Positions 17,319 to 26,052 of a DNA stretch of 64,000 nucleotides are shown piece by piece; the first letter of the stretch is position 1, and every line of letters starts with the position of its first letter. The notes beneath the pieces are model-generated. The model had not been told where the DNA came from, searched no databases, and saw only the letters and a list, made by a program, of their open reading frames with translations. Source of the DNA: an uncultured Butyricicoccus sp. (GTDB lineage: Bacteria > Bacillota > Clostridia > Oscillospirales > Butyricicoccaceae). The translations under genes were made by a program, and so were the position numbers. The stretch covers positions 26,562-90,561 of the forward strand of contig URFQ01000002.1 of assembly GCA_900547195.1 (NCBI GenBank). The letters are read 5' to 3'.

Positions 17319-18572
17319 ATGAAGCAAAAACGTATTGTGGCGGGCGTGCTGGCCTGCCTGCTGCTTGCCGGCATGGCCGGCTGCGGCAAAAAGGGCGACA
17401 CATCCGAAGAGGAAACCGTGCAGGGCACTGCGGTGGAGGTGCAGGAGGTTGCCACCGGCGAAATGGCGGCCCAGTCGTCCCTGGCCGGCACAGTGACGGC
17501 CAAAAACTCGGTGCAGGTGTTCCCGCTGCTCGCGGGCAACGTCACGGCGCTCAATGTCGCGGCGGGGGACACGGTCGCGCAGGGGCAGGTGCTGTTCCAG
17601 GTGGATACGTCCACGGTGACGAGCACCTACAGCTCGCTCCAGCAGAGCTACAACGCCACCAAGGCCACCACCGACCAGGCGATTGCCACCGCGCAGCTCG
17701 GCGTACAGAATGCGCAGATTGCGCTTGATCAGGCGAACACGGCCTACGAAAATACCAAGGCGCTGCATGAGGCGGGCGCGGCGTCCGATCAGCAGCTGAC
17801 AACCGCTTCGCAGGGCGTGCAGCAGGCGCAGGCCTCCTTGCAGCAGGCACAGGTGGGCGTCAAGCAGGCGCAGGCCTCCCAGCAGGCTTCGCTCGCGCAG
17901 ATCCAGGCTTCAATGGATCAGATCCAAGCGCAGGCAGGGCAGGGCACGGTGACTGCGCCGTGCTCCGGCCTGGTGACAAACGTCAACATTGAGCGCGGCG
18001 GCATGGCGGCGCAGGCACAGCCTGCGGTTGTGATCGCGGAGGGTGGCAACATCGAAGTGACGGTATCGGTCAGCGAAACCATCCTCCCCGGCCTGCACAT
18101 TGGCGACAAAGCGACGGTGACGGTCCAGTCGGTATCTGCCGACCCCTTCGATGCAACGATTGCAACCATTGCGGCCGCGGCAAACGCGCAGACCAAACTG
18201 TATGATATCACACTGACGCTGCCTGCGGACATGAAGCCGGCCATCGGTACGTTTGCAAACGTGATTCTGTATACCGACCAGCGAGCGGACGCGGTCTATG
18301 TACCGACCGAAGCGATTCTCACCGACGGAGATACCCAGTATGTCTTCATCACGACCGACGAACGCCCGGAAACCGATGAAAAGAAGAGCGACGTGGGCGT
18401 GGGCGACGGCCCGTGGGCGAAAAAGGTCATCATTACAACCGGCCTGGTTGGCGACGGCATCACCGAAGTGACCGAAGGCCTTGCCGGCGGCGAGACCCTG
18501 GTGGTTAAGGGACAGAGCTACCTCTCCGACGGCAGCCTTGTGCGCGTTGTATCCGGGGAGGATGACGCATGA
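17319..18572 (+). CDS. RND efflux membrane-fusion (HlyD/AcrA-like) lipoprotein
   Basis: 417 residues. The signal peptide ends in a lipobox (LAGMAGC, Cys22), so it is probably lipid-anchored outside the membrane. Order: biotinyl-lipoyl half (AGNVTALNVAAGDTVAQGQVLFQVD), a Gln/Ala-rich hairpin coiled coil (about residues 110-200, with many QQAQAS repeats), the second lipoyl half (GTVTAPCSGLVTNVNIERGG), then beta-barrel and membrane-proximal domains (VPTEAILTDGDTQYVFI; GLVGDGITEVTEGLAGGETLVVKG). It links the RND pump to the TolC-like proteins. GGAGG upstream; overlaps the RND gene by four bases (ATGA). Confidence 0.93.
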   Translation: MKQKRIVAGVLACLLLAGMAGCGKKGDTSEEETVQGTAVEVQEVATGEMAAQSSLAGTVTAKNSVQVFPLLAGNVTALNVAAGDTVAQGQVLFQVDTSTVTSTYSSLQQSYNATKATTDQAIATAQLGVQNAQIALDQANTAYENTKALHEAGAASDQQLTTASQGVQQAQASLQQAQVGVKQAQASQQASLAQIQASMDQIQAQAGQGTVTAPCSGLVTNVNIERGGMAAQAQPAVVIAEGGNIEVTVSVSETILPGLHIGDKATVTVQSVSADPFDATIATIAAAANAQTKLYDITLTLPADMKPAIGTFANVILYTDQRADAVYVPTEAILTDGDTQYVFITTDERPETDEKKSDVGVGDGPWAKKVIITTGLVGDGITEVTEGLAGGETLVVKGQSYLSDGSLVRVVSGEDDA

Positions 18573-21500
18573 AAATCGCAGACTTTTGTATCAAGCACCG
18601 TGTCATGACCATCTTGGCGTTCGTCATGGTCGTTATCTTTGGCGCGATGAGCTTCGGCGCGTTGCCGCTGGCGCTTATGCCGGATATGGACCTGCCGGTG
18701 GCGCTCGTCATGACCACCTACGCGGGCGCCGGTCCGGAGGAGATTGAAAACCTGGTCACCAAGCCGGTTGAGTCGGCCTGCGCCAGCCTTGCCGGCCTGG
18801 ATACCCTGCGTTCGACTTCACAGGAAAATATGTCGCTGGTCATCGTGACGTTCGACTATGGCACAGACATGGACCAGACGCTGATTGATATGCGCGACAA
18901 GATCGACCGCATCAAGTCCACCCTGCCGGATGACGCCGATTCGCCGACGGTCCTCAAGATGGATATGGATTCCATGCCGGTTGTCATGATCGGCCTTAAG
19001 GGCAACGATTTGGCGCAGATGCAGTCCATCGCGGACGATGACATCGCCCCGCGCCTGGAGCGCATCGACGGCGTGGCGTCGGTCGAGGTCACGGGCGGCT
19101 ATGAAAACGAGGTGGCCATTGAGGCCTATACCGACCGCTGCGAGGGCTACGGCATCTCGTTGTCCTACATTGGCCAGATGCTGGCCGCCGACAACGTCGC
19201 CATGCCGGCTGGCGAGGTGCAGAACGGCACTCAGAAGCTGTCCGTGCGCGTGGATGGCGAATACAGCGCGGCCGAGGATGTAGAAAACGCCCTCATTCTC
19301 CTGCCGACCGGCGGCAGCGTGCGTCTCGGCGAGATCGCCAAGGTCACAATGAAGCCAAAGGATCAGGAGTCAATCGCCAAGGTAGATGGCGAGCCGTGCA
19401 TCATGATCTCGGTCACCAAGCAGTCTGGCACCAACACCGTAAAGGTTGCCGAGAGTGCCCACGCAGCCATGGAAGAGCTGGCCTCGGGCAACCCGGCCAT
19501 CAACTACACCCTGCTGATGGATCAGTCGGACTACATCAATATGACGGTCGATAACACCATCCAGAACATCGTCGTCGGCGTCGTCTTTGCCGCCATCGTT
19601 CTGCTTGTATTCCTGCGCGACCTGAGCGCGACCGCGGTCATTTCGGTCTCGATGCCGGTGTGTATCGTTTCGGTCTTCCTCATTATGAACGCGCTTGGCA
19701 TCACGCTGAACATGATGTCGCTCGGCGGCCTGGCGCTTGGCGTTGGCATGATCGTGGATAACTCCATCGTTGTTTTGGAGAATATTTTCCGTTTTCGTTC
19801 AGATGGCTTTAGCCGCTGGGATTCATGTACCAAGGGCGCGGCCGAGGTGTCGCTGTCCATCGTCGGCGGCACCCTGACTACCATCGCGGTCTTCCTTCCC
19901 ATTGGCCTGGCCGACGGTATGGTCGGCATGATGTTCCGTGAGTTCTGTATCACGATCTGCTCATTGCTGGGCGCGTCGCTGTTTATCGCGCTGACTTTCG
20001 TGCCGCTGATGTGCTACATCACGCTCGACCGCGGAAAGCGCAAGCTGCGCATGACGAACGATCAGGGCGATCTTGGACACAAGCCGCTTATGCGCAAATA
20101 TACCAGCCTGCTGCGCTTCCTGCTGCATAAGCGCCTGCTGACGCTCATCGTTTCGGTCGCATTTGTGGTTGTCGCACTCATTGGCACAGCCATGTCCGGC
20201 TTTGAGCTGTCGCCGGAGATGGATCAGGGGCAGATCTCGATTGACGTTGGGATGCCGATTGGTTCGGAAATGGAGGAGACCGCAGCCATCGAGGATCGAA
20301 TCGCTCGGATTGTCGAGGACACGGTGCCCGAGCTGGATACCCTGTACTACAGTACCGGCGCCAGCTCCAGCCTGATGTCCAGCGGCAGCAGCGTCACGGT
20401 GATGCTGGTCGATCTGGAGGACCGCGACCGCTCGTCACAGGAGATTGCAAACGCGCTGCGTGAAAACCTTGCCGATATCGCGGGCTGCGACCTGTCGGTC
20501 TCCACATCCTCGACCACGGGTTCCATGTCGGGCAGCGCCATCAGCCTGACGCTGTCGGGGGATGATTATGACGAGCTGGTGGCCACTGGCGATGAGCTTG
20601 TCGATCGCATCTCGGCCCTGCCGGACGCGATTGAGGTCAGTTCTTCCGCATCCGACGAGGAGCCGCGCGTCAGCGTCAAGATCAACCGCGACAACGCGAC
20701 CCGCTTTGGGCTGACTGCCGCGACGATTGGCTCGGCGGTGCGCGGCCAGATCTATGGCTCGACTTCCACCACGCTCAAGATCAGCGGCGATGAATACGAC
20801 ATCACCGTGCGCGGCGACGAGGTCTCCAAGGCGAACCTCGACGCTCTCAAGGCCATGCTTGTGCCGACCTCGACCGGCGGCTCGGTGCCGCTGAGCCTGG
20901 TTGCAGACGTTTCCACCGAGCTGGCGCCGCAGACCATCGCGCGCGAAAACCAGACCCGTACCATTACGATCGAGGGCGACAGCCTTTCGGAAGACACTGT
21001 GGGCCTCAACCAGCAGGTGCAGGAGATTCTCAATCATTATGAGATGCCGCAGGGCGTCACGCTGGAAAGCGGCGGCGAGATGGAGGATATGGTGGAATCG
21101 TTCAGTTCGCTGTTGACCGCGCTGGCCGTCGCGCTTGCGCTCGTCTACTTCATCCTCGCCAGCCAGTTTGAGTCCTTCGTCATGCCGGTCATCATCATGA
21201 TGATCCTGCCGGTTTCGCTGTTCGGTTCAACCCTGTGTCTCGGCCTTACCGGCAGCAAGATCTCCATGGTCTCTCTGCTCGGCGTCATCATCCTGGCCGG
21301 CACGGTCGTAAACTCGCCGATCGTCCTCATTGACTATATCGAAACCCGCCGCAAGCACTATGGCGAGGACAAGGAAAACGCCATCCTCAACGCCTGCCCG
21401 CGCCGTGTGCGCCCGGTGCTCATGACCGCGATGACAACCATCCTTGGTATGGTGCCTATGATTGTGGATACCGGAGAAGGTTCGGAGATGATGCGCCCCA

Positions 21501-21679
21501 TGGCGATTGTCATGATTGCAGGTATGATTCTGTCGACCATTGTGACGCTGGTTTTCACCCCGGTATACTATTCGCTGATTGACAGCCTGACGGCGCGTTT
21601 TCAGCGAAAGCATCCGCCGCAGGATCCGCATGACGACATTCCCGGCGCACAGCTTCCGGAGGAGGTGGCTGCGCCGTGA
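18569..21679 (+). CDS. AcrB/MexB-type RND efflux permease
   Basis: 1036 residues, the standard length for a hydrophobe/amphiphile-exporting RND pump. The N-terminal helix (HRVMTILAFVMVVIFGAMSFGALPLALMPDMDLP) and a porter domain are followed by TM segments with GLALGVGMIVDNSIVVLENIFR (proton-relay Asp region), a second porter half from about residue 545, and the C-terminal TM block (ILAGTVVNSPIVLIDYIE, RPVLMTAMTTILGMVP). Uses proton motive force to expel drugs or lipophilic compounds. Translationally coupled to the upstream adaptor gene and to the downstream TetR gene. Confidence 0.95.
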   Translation: MKIADFCIKHRVMTILAFVMVVIFGAMSFGALPLALMPDMDLPVALVMTTYAGAGPEEIENLVTKPVESACASLAGLDTLRSTSQENMSLVIVTFDYGTDMDQTLIDMRDKIDRIKSTLPDDADSPTVLKMDMDSMPVVMIGLKGNDLAQMQSIADDDIAPRLERIDGVASVEVTGGYENEVAIEAYTDRCEGYGISLSYIGQMLAADNVAMPAGEVQNGTQKLSVRVDGEYSAAEDVENALILLPTGGSVRLGEIAKVTMKPKDQESIAKVDGEPCIMISVTKQSGTNTVKVAESAHAAMEELASGNPAINYTLLMDQSDYINMTVDNTIQNIVVGVVFAAIVLLVFLRDLSATAVISVSMPVCIVSVFLIMNALGITLNMMSLGGLALGVGMIVDNSIVVLENIFRFRSDGFSRWDSCTKGAAEVSLSIVGGTLTTIAVFLPIGLADGMVGMMFREFCITICSLLGASLFIALTFVPLMCYITLDRGKRKLRMTNDQGDLGHKPLMRKYTSLLRFLLHKRLLTLIVSVAFVVVALIGTAMSGFELSPEMDQGQISIDVGMPIGSEMEETAAIEDRIARIVEDTVPELDTLYYSTGASSSLMSSGSSVTVMLVDLEDRDRSSQEIANALRENLADIAGCDLSVSTSSTTGSMSGSAISLTLSGDDYDELVATGDELVDRISALPDAIEVSSSASDEEPRVSVKINRDNATRFGLTAATIGSAVRGQIYGSTSTTLKISGDEYDITVRGDEVSKANLDALKAMLVPTSTGGSVPLSLVADVSTELAPQTIARENQTRTITIEGDSLSEDTVGLNQQVQEILNHYEMPQGVTLESGGEMEDMVESFSSLLTALAVALALVYFILASQFESFVMPVIIMMILPVSLFGSTLCLGLTGSKISMVSLLGVIILAGTVVNSPIVLIDYIETRRKHYGEDKENAILNACPRRVRPVLMTAMTTILGMVPMIVDTGEGSEMMRPMAIVMIAGMILSTIVTLVFTPVYYSLIDSLTARFQRKHPPQDPHDDIPGAQLPEEVAAP

Positions 21680-22233
21680 CCGGAATTCGGGGAACCCGCC
21701 GTGCGGATATCCTGAAGGCTGCTTGTGAGGATTTTTGCGAAAGCGGCTACGACCGCGCACGCATGGAAAACATCGCGCGGCGCGCCGGTATTGGCAAATC
21801 CACAATTTATGAATATTTTCCATCCAAGACCGACCTGCTGGAGGCGGTTGTGGACTGGGTGCTGGAGCAGGCGTGCGCCGAACTGGAACGCATTTTCACA
21901 GCGGACACCAGTTTCCGGGAAATGGTATGCCGTTATCTGCAATTTATGCGCGTCATGATCACCAGAGCCGGGGTGGGGATGATGACCCTGCGCGGCGATC
22001 AACCAGTATTCAAAGCTGTCCATGGCCGGGCGGAACGGTTCCGTGACTTCATCATTGCAAGAATCTCGCGGGCGACCCGGCGTGCGGTCGCGCGCGGGGA
22101 GGTCTCGGAGAAAATTGACCCGGGCGCTGCAGCCCTGCTGCTGGCCAGCGTATCGTTTTCCTTCATTTCCCCTAGTGAATGCACCATGCAGCAAATTCTT
22201 GAAGTGCTGTTTGAGGGCCTGGAGCCCCGGTAA
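21676..22233 (+). CDS. TetR/AcrR-family repressor
   Basis: 185 residues. The N-terminal TetR helix-turn-helix is RRADILKAACEDFCESGYDRARMENIARRAGIGKSTIYEYFPSKTDLLEAV; the C-terminal ligand-binding half is variable. The GTG start at 21676 overlaps the RND stop and has GGAGG in reach. The last gene of the efflux operon and the likely repressor of it through the CCGACCG/CGGTCGG inverted repeat at 14542, which would make the operon self-regulated. Confidence 0.9.
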   Translation: MTGIRGTRRADILKAACEDFCESGYDRARMENIARRAGIGKSTIYEYFPSKTDLLEAVVDWVLEQACAELERIFTADTSFREMVCRYLQFMRVMITRAGVGMMTLRGDQPVFKAVHGRAERFRDFIIARISRATRRAVARGEVSEKIDPGAAALLLASVSFSFISPSECTMQQILEVLFEGLEPR

Positions 22234-22267
22234 AAAAATCCCCGTTTCATTGGAACGGGGATTTTTT
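22234..22267 (+). terminator. Terminator of the efflux operon
   Basis: Stem ATCCCCGTT / AACGGGGAT followed by TTTTT and preceded by an A-run; between two convergent genes and probably bidirectional. Confidence 0.9.
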
Positions 22268-22337
22268 GTGCAATCAAAAAGGGTTCCCGAGGCAATGGAA
22301 ACCCTTTTGAGAAAGAAAAAAATGGGGTTATGGAGTC

Positions 22338-23687
22338 TCAGCCATAGACCTTCGCCACTTCTTCGCGGGCAATCTGCACCCAGCGGGAAGCGTTTGCAGG
22401 GTTGTGGCCGAGCGTGTGGTTGTCTTTCATGAGCAGTTCGACAATATTGCCGTGCGCTTTGCAATCGGCAAGCATCTCGTGCAGATTTTTACGGATGTAA
22501 TCTTCATCCGGGTGCGGCACTGCAATGTCGGTGGGACTGACCTTGTAGCAGTAAACATAGTCGCCCTTTAAAATGTCGCTCATCTTTTTCCGGTCGGCCC
22601 ATTGGCTGACCGAAACGCGGCGCAGGCGCGGGATGGCTTCCTTGACGTACTCCCAGCGTTTGTCGAGGCCCTCGCAGCAGCCGTAATAGTTGAGCCCGAA
22701 ACAGGACGCTAGCTCATGCTGATAAGGCAGGAAGAATTCCCTGATCATTTCCGGGGAAACCTCGCTGGTCTCCTGCGCTTCGTTGAAGCCCCACATGTCC
22801 ATCAGCTTGACCTGGCCCGGTACGCCGTGCAGCTCGTCGGTAAAGCCGACGCCGCCCGAGCCGATGTACATGCTCTCGCAGTTGTTCGGCAGCAGGCCGT
22901 TCTTCTCGAGGTAGTCAAACTTCTTCAGATAGCCGTCCGTGAACAGACGCATCATGGCGTGCACCTGATCCGGATAATCGTAGAAATCGCACATCATGTT
23001 CTCCATACCGCGCAGGTTGCAATAGGAGAGCGACAGGTTGGGCGACCACCACCACTTGTGGCGGAATTCAATTTCAAGGATGCCGTCAAAAACGTCTTTT
23101 GCGAGCTCAAACGCCTTGTTTGACGCCTCCCAGTCCACGTGGATTTCCGGGGTCTTGATGTATTCTTTGAGATCCAGCTCCTCGAACTCCTCCTCCATAT
23201 CCGCAAATGGGGATTTCCAAACATAGGCTTCCCCCTTGGTCGGGTCGCCGACGCGCTCTTCTTCAATGCCCCAGCCGGTGTCGACGGCGTGGTAGGGGAG
23301 GTACAACTTGGCTTCGACCACCTTGTCGTCCTTCATGGTATCGGCCCAGTAGATCTCTTTGCGCAGCCACATTTCCCAGTCCTGCGCCATCTCGCCTTCG
23401 CACTGGATGGCCTTATCCCATGGGAAAATTTCATTCCAGCCGTTTTCGCAGTCGATGAAGATGACCGGCTGCTCGGTTTTAAGGCCGTTGTGCGCCACCC
23501 AGAGCGCCTTTTTTTCCTGCTCATAAGGGCGTTCGGCCAGTTCCCTCAGGCGGCGGCCAAGCTCCTGCAGGATGGTGCGGTCGTGATCGGATACCACGCA
23601 CTGCCCGGCCTGCCAGCCGTGTACCATCAGGTTGCCGCCCTGGCCCTGGTCGATGCGGTTTGCGCCTACGAATTCATCAACGTTCAT
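22338..23687 (-). CDS. Uroporphyrinogen-decarboxylase-superfamily protein
   Basis: About 449 residues. The second half has the URO-D/cobalamin-methyltransferase barrel pattern (YPDQVHAMMRLFTDGYLKKFDYLEKNGLLPNN, YYGCCEGLD, NLHEMLADCKAHGNIVELLMKDNHTLG). Such proteins act as corrinoid-dependent demethylases or stay uncharacterised in Clostridia; true heme-pathway activity is unlikely. Two starts fit: GTG at 23696 (only 3 bases after AGGA) and ATG at 23687 (about 12 bases); the ATG is chosen. Lies upstream of the symporter's stop in the same direction, so the two are probably one operon (symporter first). A 22-codon near-copy of its C-terminus is at 27380. Confidence 0.7.
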   Translation of the reverse strand: MNVDEFVGANRIDQGQGGNLMVHGWQAGQCVVSDHDRTILQELGRRLRELAERPYEQEKKALWVAHNGLKTEQPVIFIDCENGWNEIFPWDKAIQCEGEMAQDWEMWLRKEIYWADTMKDDKVVEAKLYLPYHAVDTGWGIEEERVGDPTKGEAYVWKSPFADMEEEFEELDLKEYIKTPEIHVDWEASNKAFELAKDVFDGILEIEFRHKWWWSPNLSLSYCNLRGMENMMCDFYDYPDQVHAMMRLFTDGYLKKFDYLEKNGLLPNNCESMYIGSGGVGFTDELHGVPGQVKLMDMWGFNEAQETSEVSPEMIREFFLPYQHELASCFGLNYYGCCEGLDKRWEYVKEAIPRLRRVSVSQWADRKKMSDILKGDYVYCYKVSPTDIAVPHPDEDYIRKNLHEMLADCKAHGNIVELLMKDNHTLGHNPANASRWVQIAREEVAKVYG

Positions 23688-23780
23688 GTGTTTCACGGTT
23701 CCTTTCTAAGTCATGGCCGCAAAGCGGCCGGATTTTTTAAGGGGCGGCGCCAGATGGAAAAGAGCGCCGCGCCTGAGGAT

Positions 23781-25394
23781 TTAAAGCATGGATGCCAGGC
23801 CGAGAGGGGAGAACAGCCAGTAAACAGCCAGCATGCAGATCATGCACAGGATGCTGGCGGGCTTGGCATACTTCCACGGGGTCAGGTCAACTGCGCCGAC
23901 ATCCTCCAAAATGAAATCGGTATCGCGGGGCTTGAGCTTGCCGACAACCATCATAAGGATCATATCCACAATAAACAGGACGGACAGGATCCACAGATAA
24001 TGGACATGAATGCCAATGTACGGCAGCAGGTGGCTCAGGGCATACAGGACGACGTGGGAAACCAGCGTGACCTTGGGCGCAAGGGCCGGGATGCGCTTGG
24101 AATAGAAGCCGCACAGTACCGTGGCAAGGATCGGCATGGAGTAAAAGCCAAAGCAGTCCTGCAGGAAGTCATACAGGCCGCTGGGCGCGTTGATGACGAA
24201 TGGGGCAACAACGATCGCGATGACGGCCAGGACGGTGCCAAACTTTTTGCCGACTCTGACCAGATGCGCGTCGTCGCAGGTTTTGTTAAACAGCGGGCGA
24301 TGGAAGTCCAGCGTATACAGGGTGACGCAGCTGTTGAGCGCCGAGTTGAAGGAGGACAGGATCGCGCCGAACAGCACGGCGGCGAAGAAGCCGAGCAGCC
24401 ACTGCGGCATCACATGGGAAACCAGCATCGGGTAGGCCGCGTCGGTGTTGTCCATCAGGCTGCCGCCAAAAAAACGGAAGGCGAGCAGGCCGCAGATGGT
24501 GATAAAAAATGGGTCGACCAGCTTGAGAAAACCGGTAAAGATGGCGCCTTTTTGGGAATGCGCGAGGCTTTTGCCGGCCAGCGCACGCTGGATGATGGAC
24601 TGGTTGGTGCACCAGTAGAACAGGTTATTGAAGGTCATACCGAGGAACAGCACCGGCCATGGAACCATGGGGGGCAGCGCATTCGCGGGGTTTATAGAGT
24701 TAAACTTTTCGGCCGGCACATTGGCGACAAAATCTTTGATACCCGCGATAAAGCTGCCGCCGCCCATCATGCAGATGGCGAGGACCGGGACAAGGAAGCC
24801 GCCGATCAGCAGGCCGGCCCCGTTGACGGTATCGGAAACTGCGACCGCTTTCAGGCCGCCGAAAATCGCGTAAATCGCGCCGATGACGCCGATGCCGAAG
24901 CACAGGATGGCAATCGCCTGAAACTGGGTGATGCCGAGAAGCTGGTCGATATTAAAAATGCGGTTGAAGGCCAGCGCACCCGAATAGAGGACGGTCGGCA
25001 GGTAGGTCAGCAGATAGCCAAGCAGGAAAAGGAACGAAATGATGCGCTTGACGGTCGCGTCATAGCGCTGCTCGAGAAACTCCGGGATGGTGGTAATGCC
25101 CGCCTTAAGATAGCGCGGCAGGAACACCATGGCGAGACATAGCAGCGCAAATGCCGAGGCAACCGACCAGTTCATGGCGCCCATGTTGGTGGCGTAGCTT
25201 TGGCCGGTCTGTCCAACAAGCTGTTCGGTGGACAGATTGGTGAGCTCCAGAGAGCCGGCGATAACCAGGCCGCTCAAGCCGCGGCCGGCGAGGAAGTAGC
25301 CTTCCTGTGAGTCCAGTTTATCGTCGCGGGTCTTATACCAGGAGATAACGGCGACCAGCACGGTAAAAAGGACGAAAGTTGCGATAATAAACAT
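23781..25394 (-). CDS. Sodium/solute symporter (SSS/SLC5 family)
   Basis: 537 residues with 13-14 hydrophobic segments. Family pattern: GYFLAGRGLSGLVIAGSLELTNLSTEQLVGQTGQ (sodium-binding region), AIYAIFGGLKAVAVSDTVNGAGLLIGG, LAGKSLAHSQKGAIFTGFLKL, and SSFNSALNSCVTLYTLDFHRP. Resembles bacterial sugar symporters of the SglT type; substrate unknown. The start is the ATG at 25394 with AAGGGG upstream; the open frame to 25502 is leader. Its promoter is at 25474-25502 and its upstream region carries TTGCATAA repeats that the neighbouring AraC protein may bind. Confidence 0.9.
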   Translation of the reverse strand: MFIIATFVLFTVLVAVISWYKTRDDKLDSQEGYFLAGRGLSGLVIAGSLELTNLSTEQLVGQTGQSYATNMGAMNWSVASAFALLCLAMVFLPRYLKAGITTIPEFLEQRYDATVKRIISFLFLLGYLLTYLPTVLYSGALAFNRIFNIDQLLGITQFQAIAILCFGIGVIGAIYAIFGGLKAVAVSDTVNGAGLLIGGFLVPVLAICMMGGGSFIAGIKDFVANVPAEKFNSINPANALPPMVPWPVLFLGMTFNNLFYWCTNQSIIQRALAGKSLAHSQKGAIFTGFLKLVDPFFITICGLLAFRFFGGSLMDNTDAAYPMLVSHVMPQWLLGFFAAVLFGAILSSFNSALNSCVTLYTLDFHRPLFNKTCDDAHLVRVGKKFGTVLAVIAIVVAPFVINAPSGLYDFLQDCFGFYSMPILATVLCGFYSKRIPALAPKVTLVSHVVLYALSHLLPYIGIHVHYLWILSVLFIVDMILMMVVGKLKPRDTDFILEDVGAVDLTPWKYAKPASILCMICMLAVYWLFSPLGLASML

Positions 25395-25473
25395 ACTTTT
25401 TCCCCTTCTGTGATCAGATAAATTTGCGTGCAGATGAATTTCGGCCGAAATCCCCTTGGCTTGGAACGCATTT

Positions 25474-25502
25474 ATCGTAACACGAACTTTTGCCGGGCGC
25501 AA
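25474..25502 (-). promoter_or_regulatory. Promoter of the symporter/URO-D operon
   Basis: On the minus strand: TTGCGC, 17 bases, TACGAT, with TG one base before the -10 box. The weak -10 fits an activator-dependent promoter. Confidence 0.6.
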
Positions 25503-25768
25503 CTAAGGTGCACAAAGCGGAAACTGGCAATTTGTATAGGTTGCATAACGTTTTTTTGCATAAAAAAAAGCTGCTTTTTTGGAGGTAATGCACAAGAACG
25601 TGAAAAAAGGTTGCTTTTTTCGGTACATGATTTCGAAAAAATGGCTTCCAAAAAATATAACTCCGAAAAAAAACAAAGAAATGGGTATGCACACAGAGAA
25701 AAAGAGGATAATTTTTCGAAATGATCGAATACAAACTCTAAATTTAAAGAACTGGAAAATAAAAATGA
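25503..25768. promoter_or_regulatory. AT-rich upstream region with TTGCATAA direct repeats
   Basis: No convincing gene. TTGCATAA occurs at 25541-25548 and 25556-25563, a 15-base period, just upstream of the symporter promoter. A segment at 25601-25642 (AAAAAAGG ... TTTCGAAAAAA) resembles 27050-27090 on the other side of the AraC gene. Probable regulator binding region. Confidence 0.4.
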
Positions 25769-26051
25769 AACCGCCCCCGCCGGGAACCCGGCGGGGGCGA
25801 TGCAGACTGTCAAAAAAGTCCTTCGCGCCGCAGCGCGCTTTAAACAGGTTTTCGCCGCTTGCGGCGAAAACCATAAAAACCCGCGACATGTGCGTGGGTT
25901 TTTATACAAACCGACGGCAAGTGTGCCCGTAAGGGCGCGCGCAGCCGCCGGAATACTCGATCGAAAGCGTGGTTTCGATCGAAGGCTGTTCGAAAAACAT
26001 AGTTTTTCGACAGCCTCAACCGCCCCCGCCGGGATCCCGGCGGGGGCGATG
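25769..26051. repeat. MITE-like hairpin repeat (copy 2, subfamily A, inverted) flanked by a duplicated terminator
   Basis: The unit 25803-26017 lies between two 34-base copies (25769-25802 and 26018-26051) of a long terminator stem (CCGCCGGG ... CCCGGCGG), differing at a single base. Ends are inverted repeats (CTGTCAAAAAA ... TTTTTCGACAG). Inside are hairpins with GGTTTTCGCC / GGCGAAAACC, a loop with GACATGTGC (25885-25893, the inverse of the family nonamer), and CGATCGAAA / TTTCGATCG. It is the inverse of the copy at 35730. It follows the stop of the AraC gene. Confidence 0.85.
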
Positions 26052-26052
26052 G

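Noticed and set aside
23139..25142. Plus-strand ORF of 667 codons
   Set aside because: It spans the antisense of two real genes (URO-D-like and symporter) and the gap between them; no ribosome site, no known domain.
25579..25932. 117-codon ORF in the AT-rich gap, with a GGAGG-like site
   Set aside because: It runs through the terminator and into the hairpin repeat; Lys/Asn-rich then Pro/Arg-rich composition shows no protein-like continuity.
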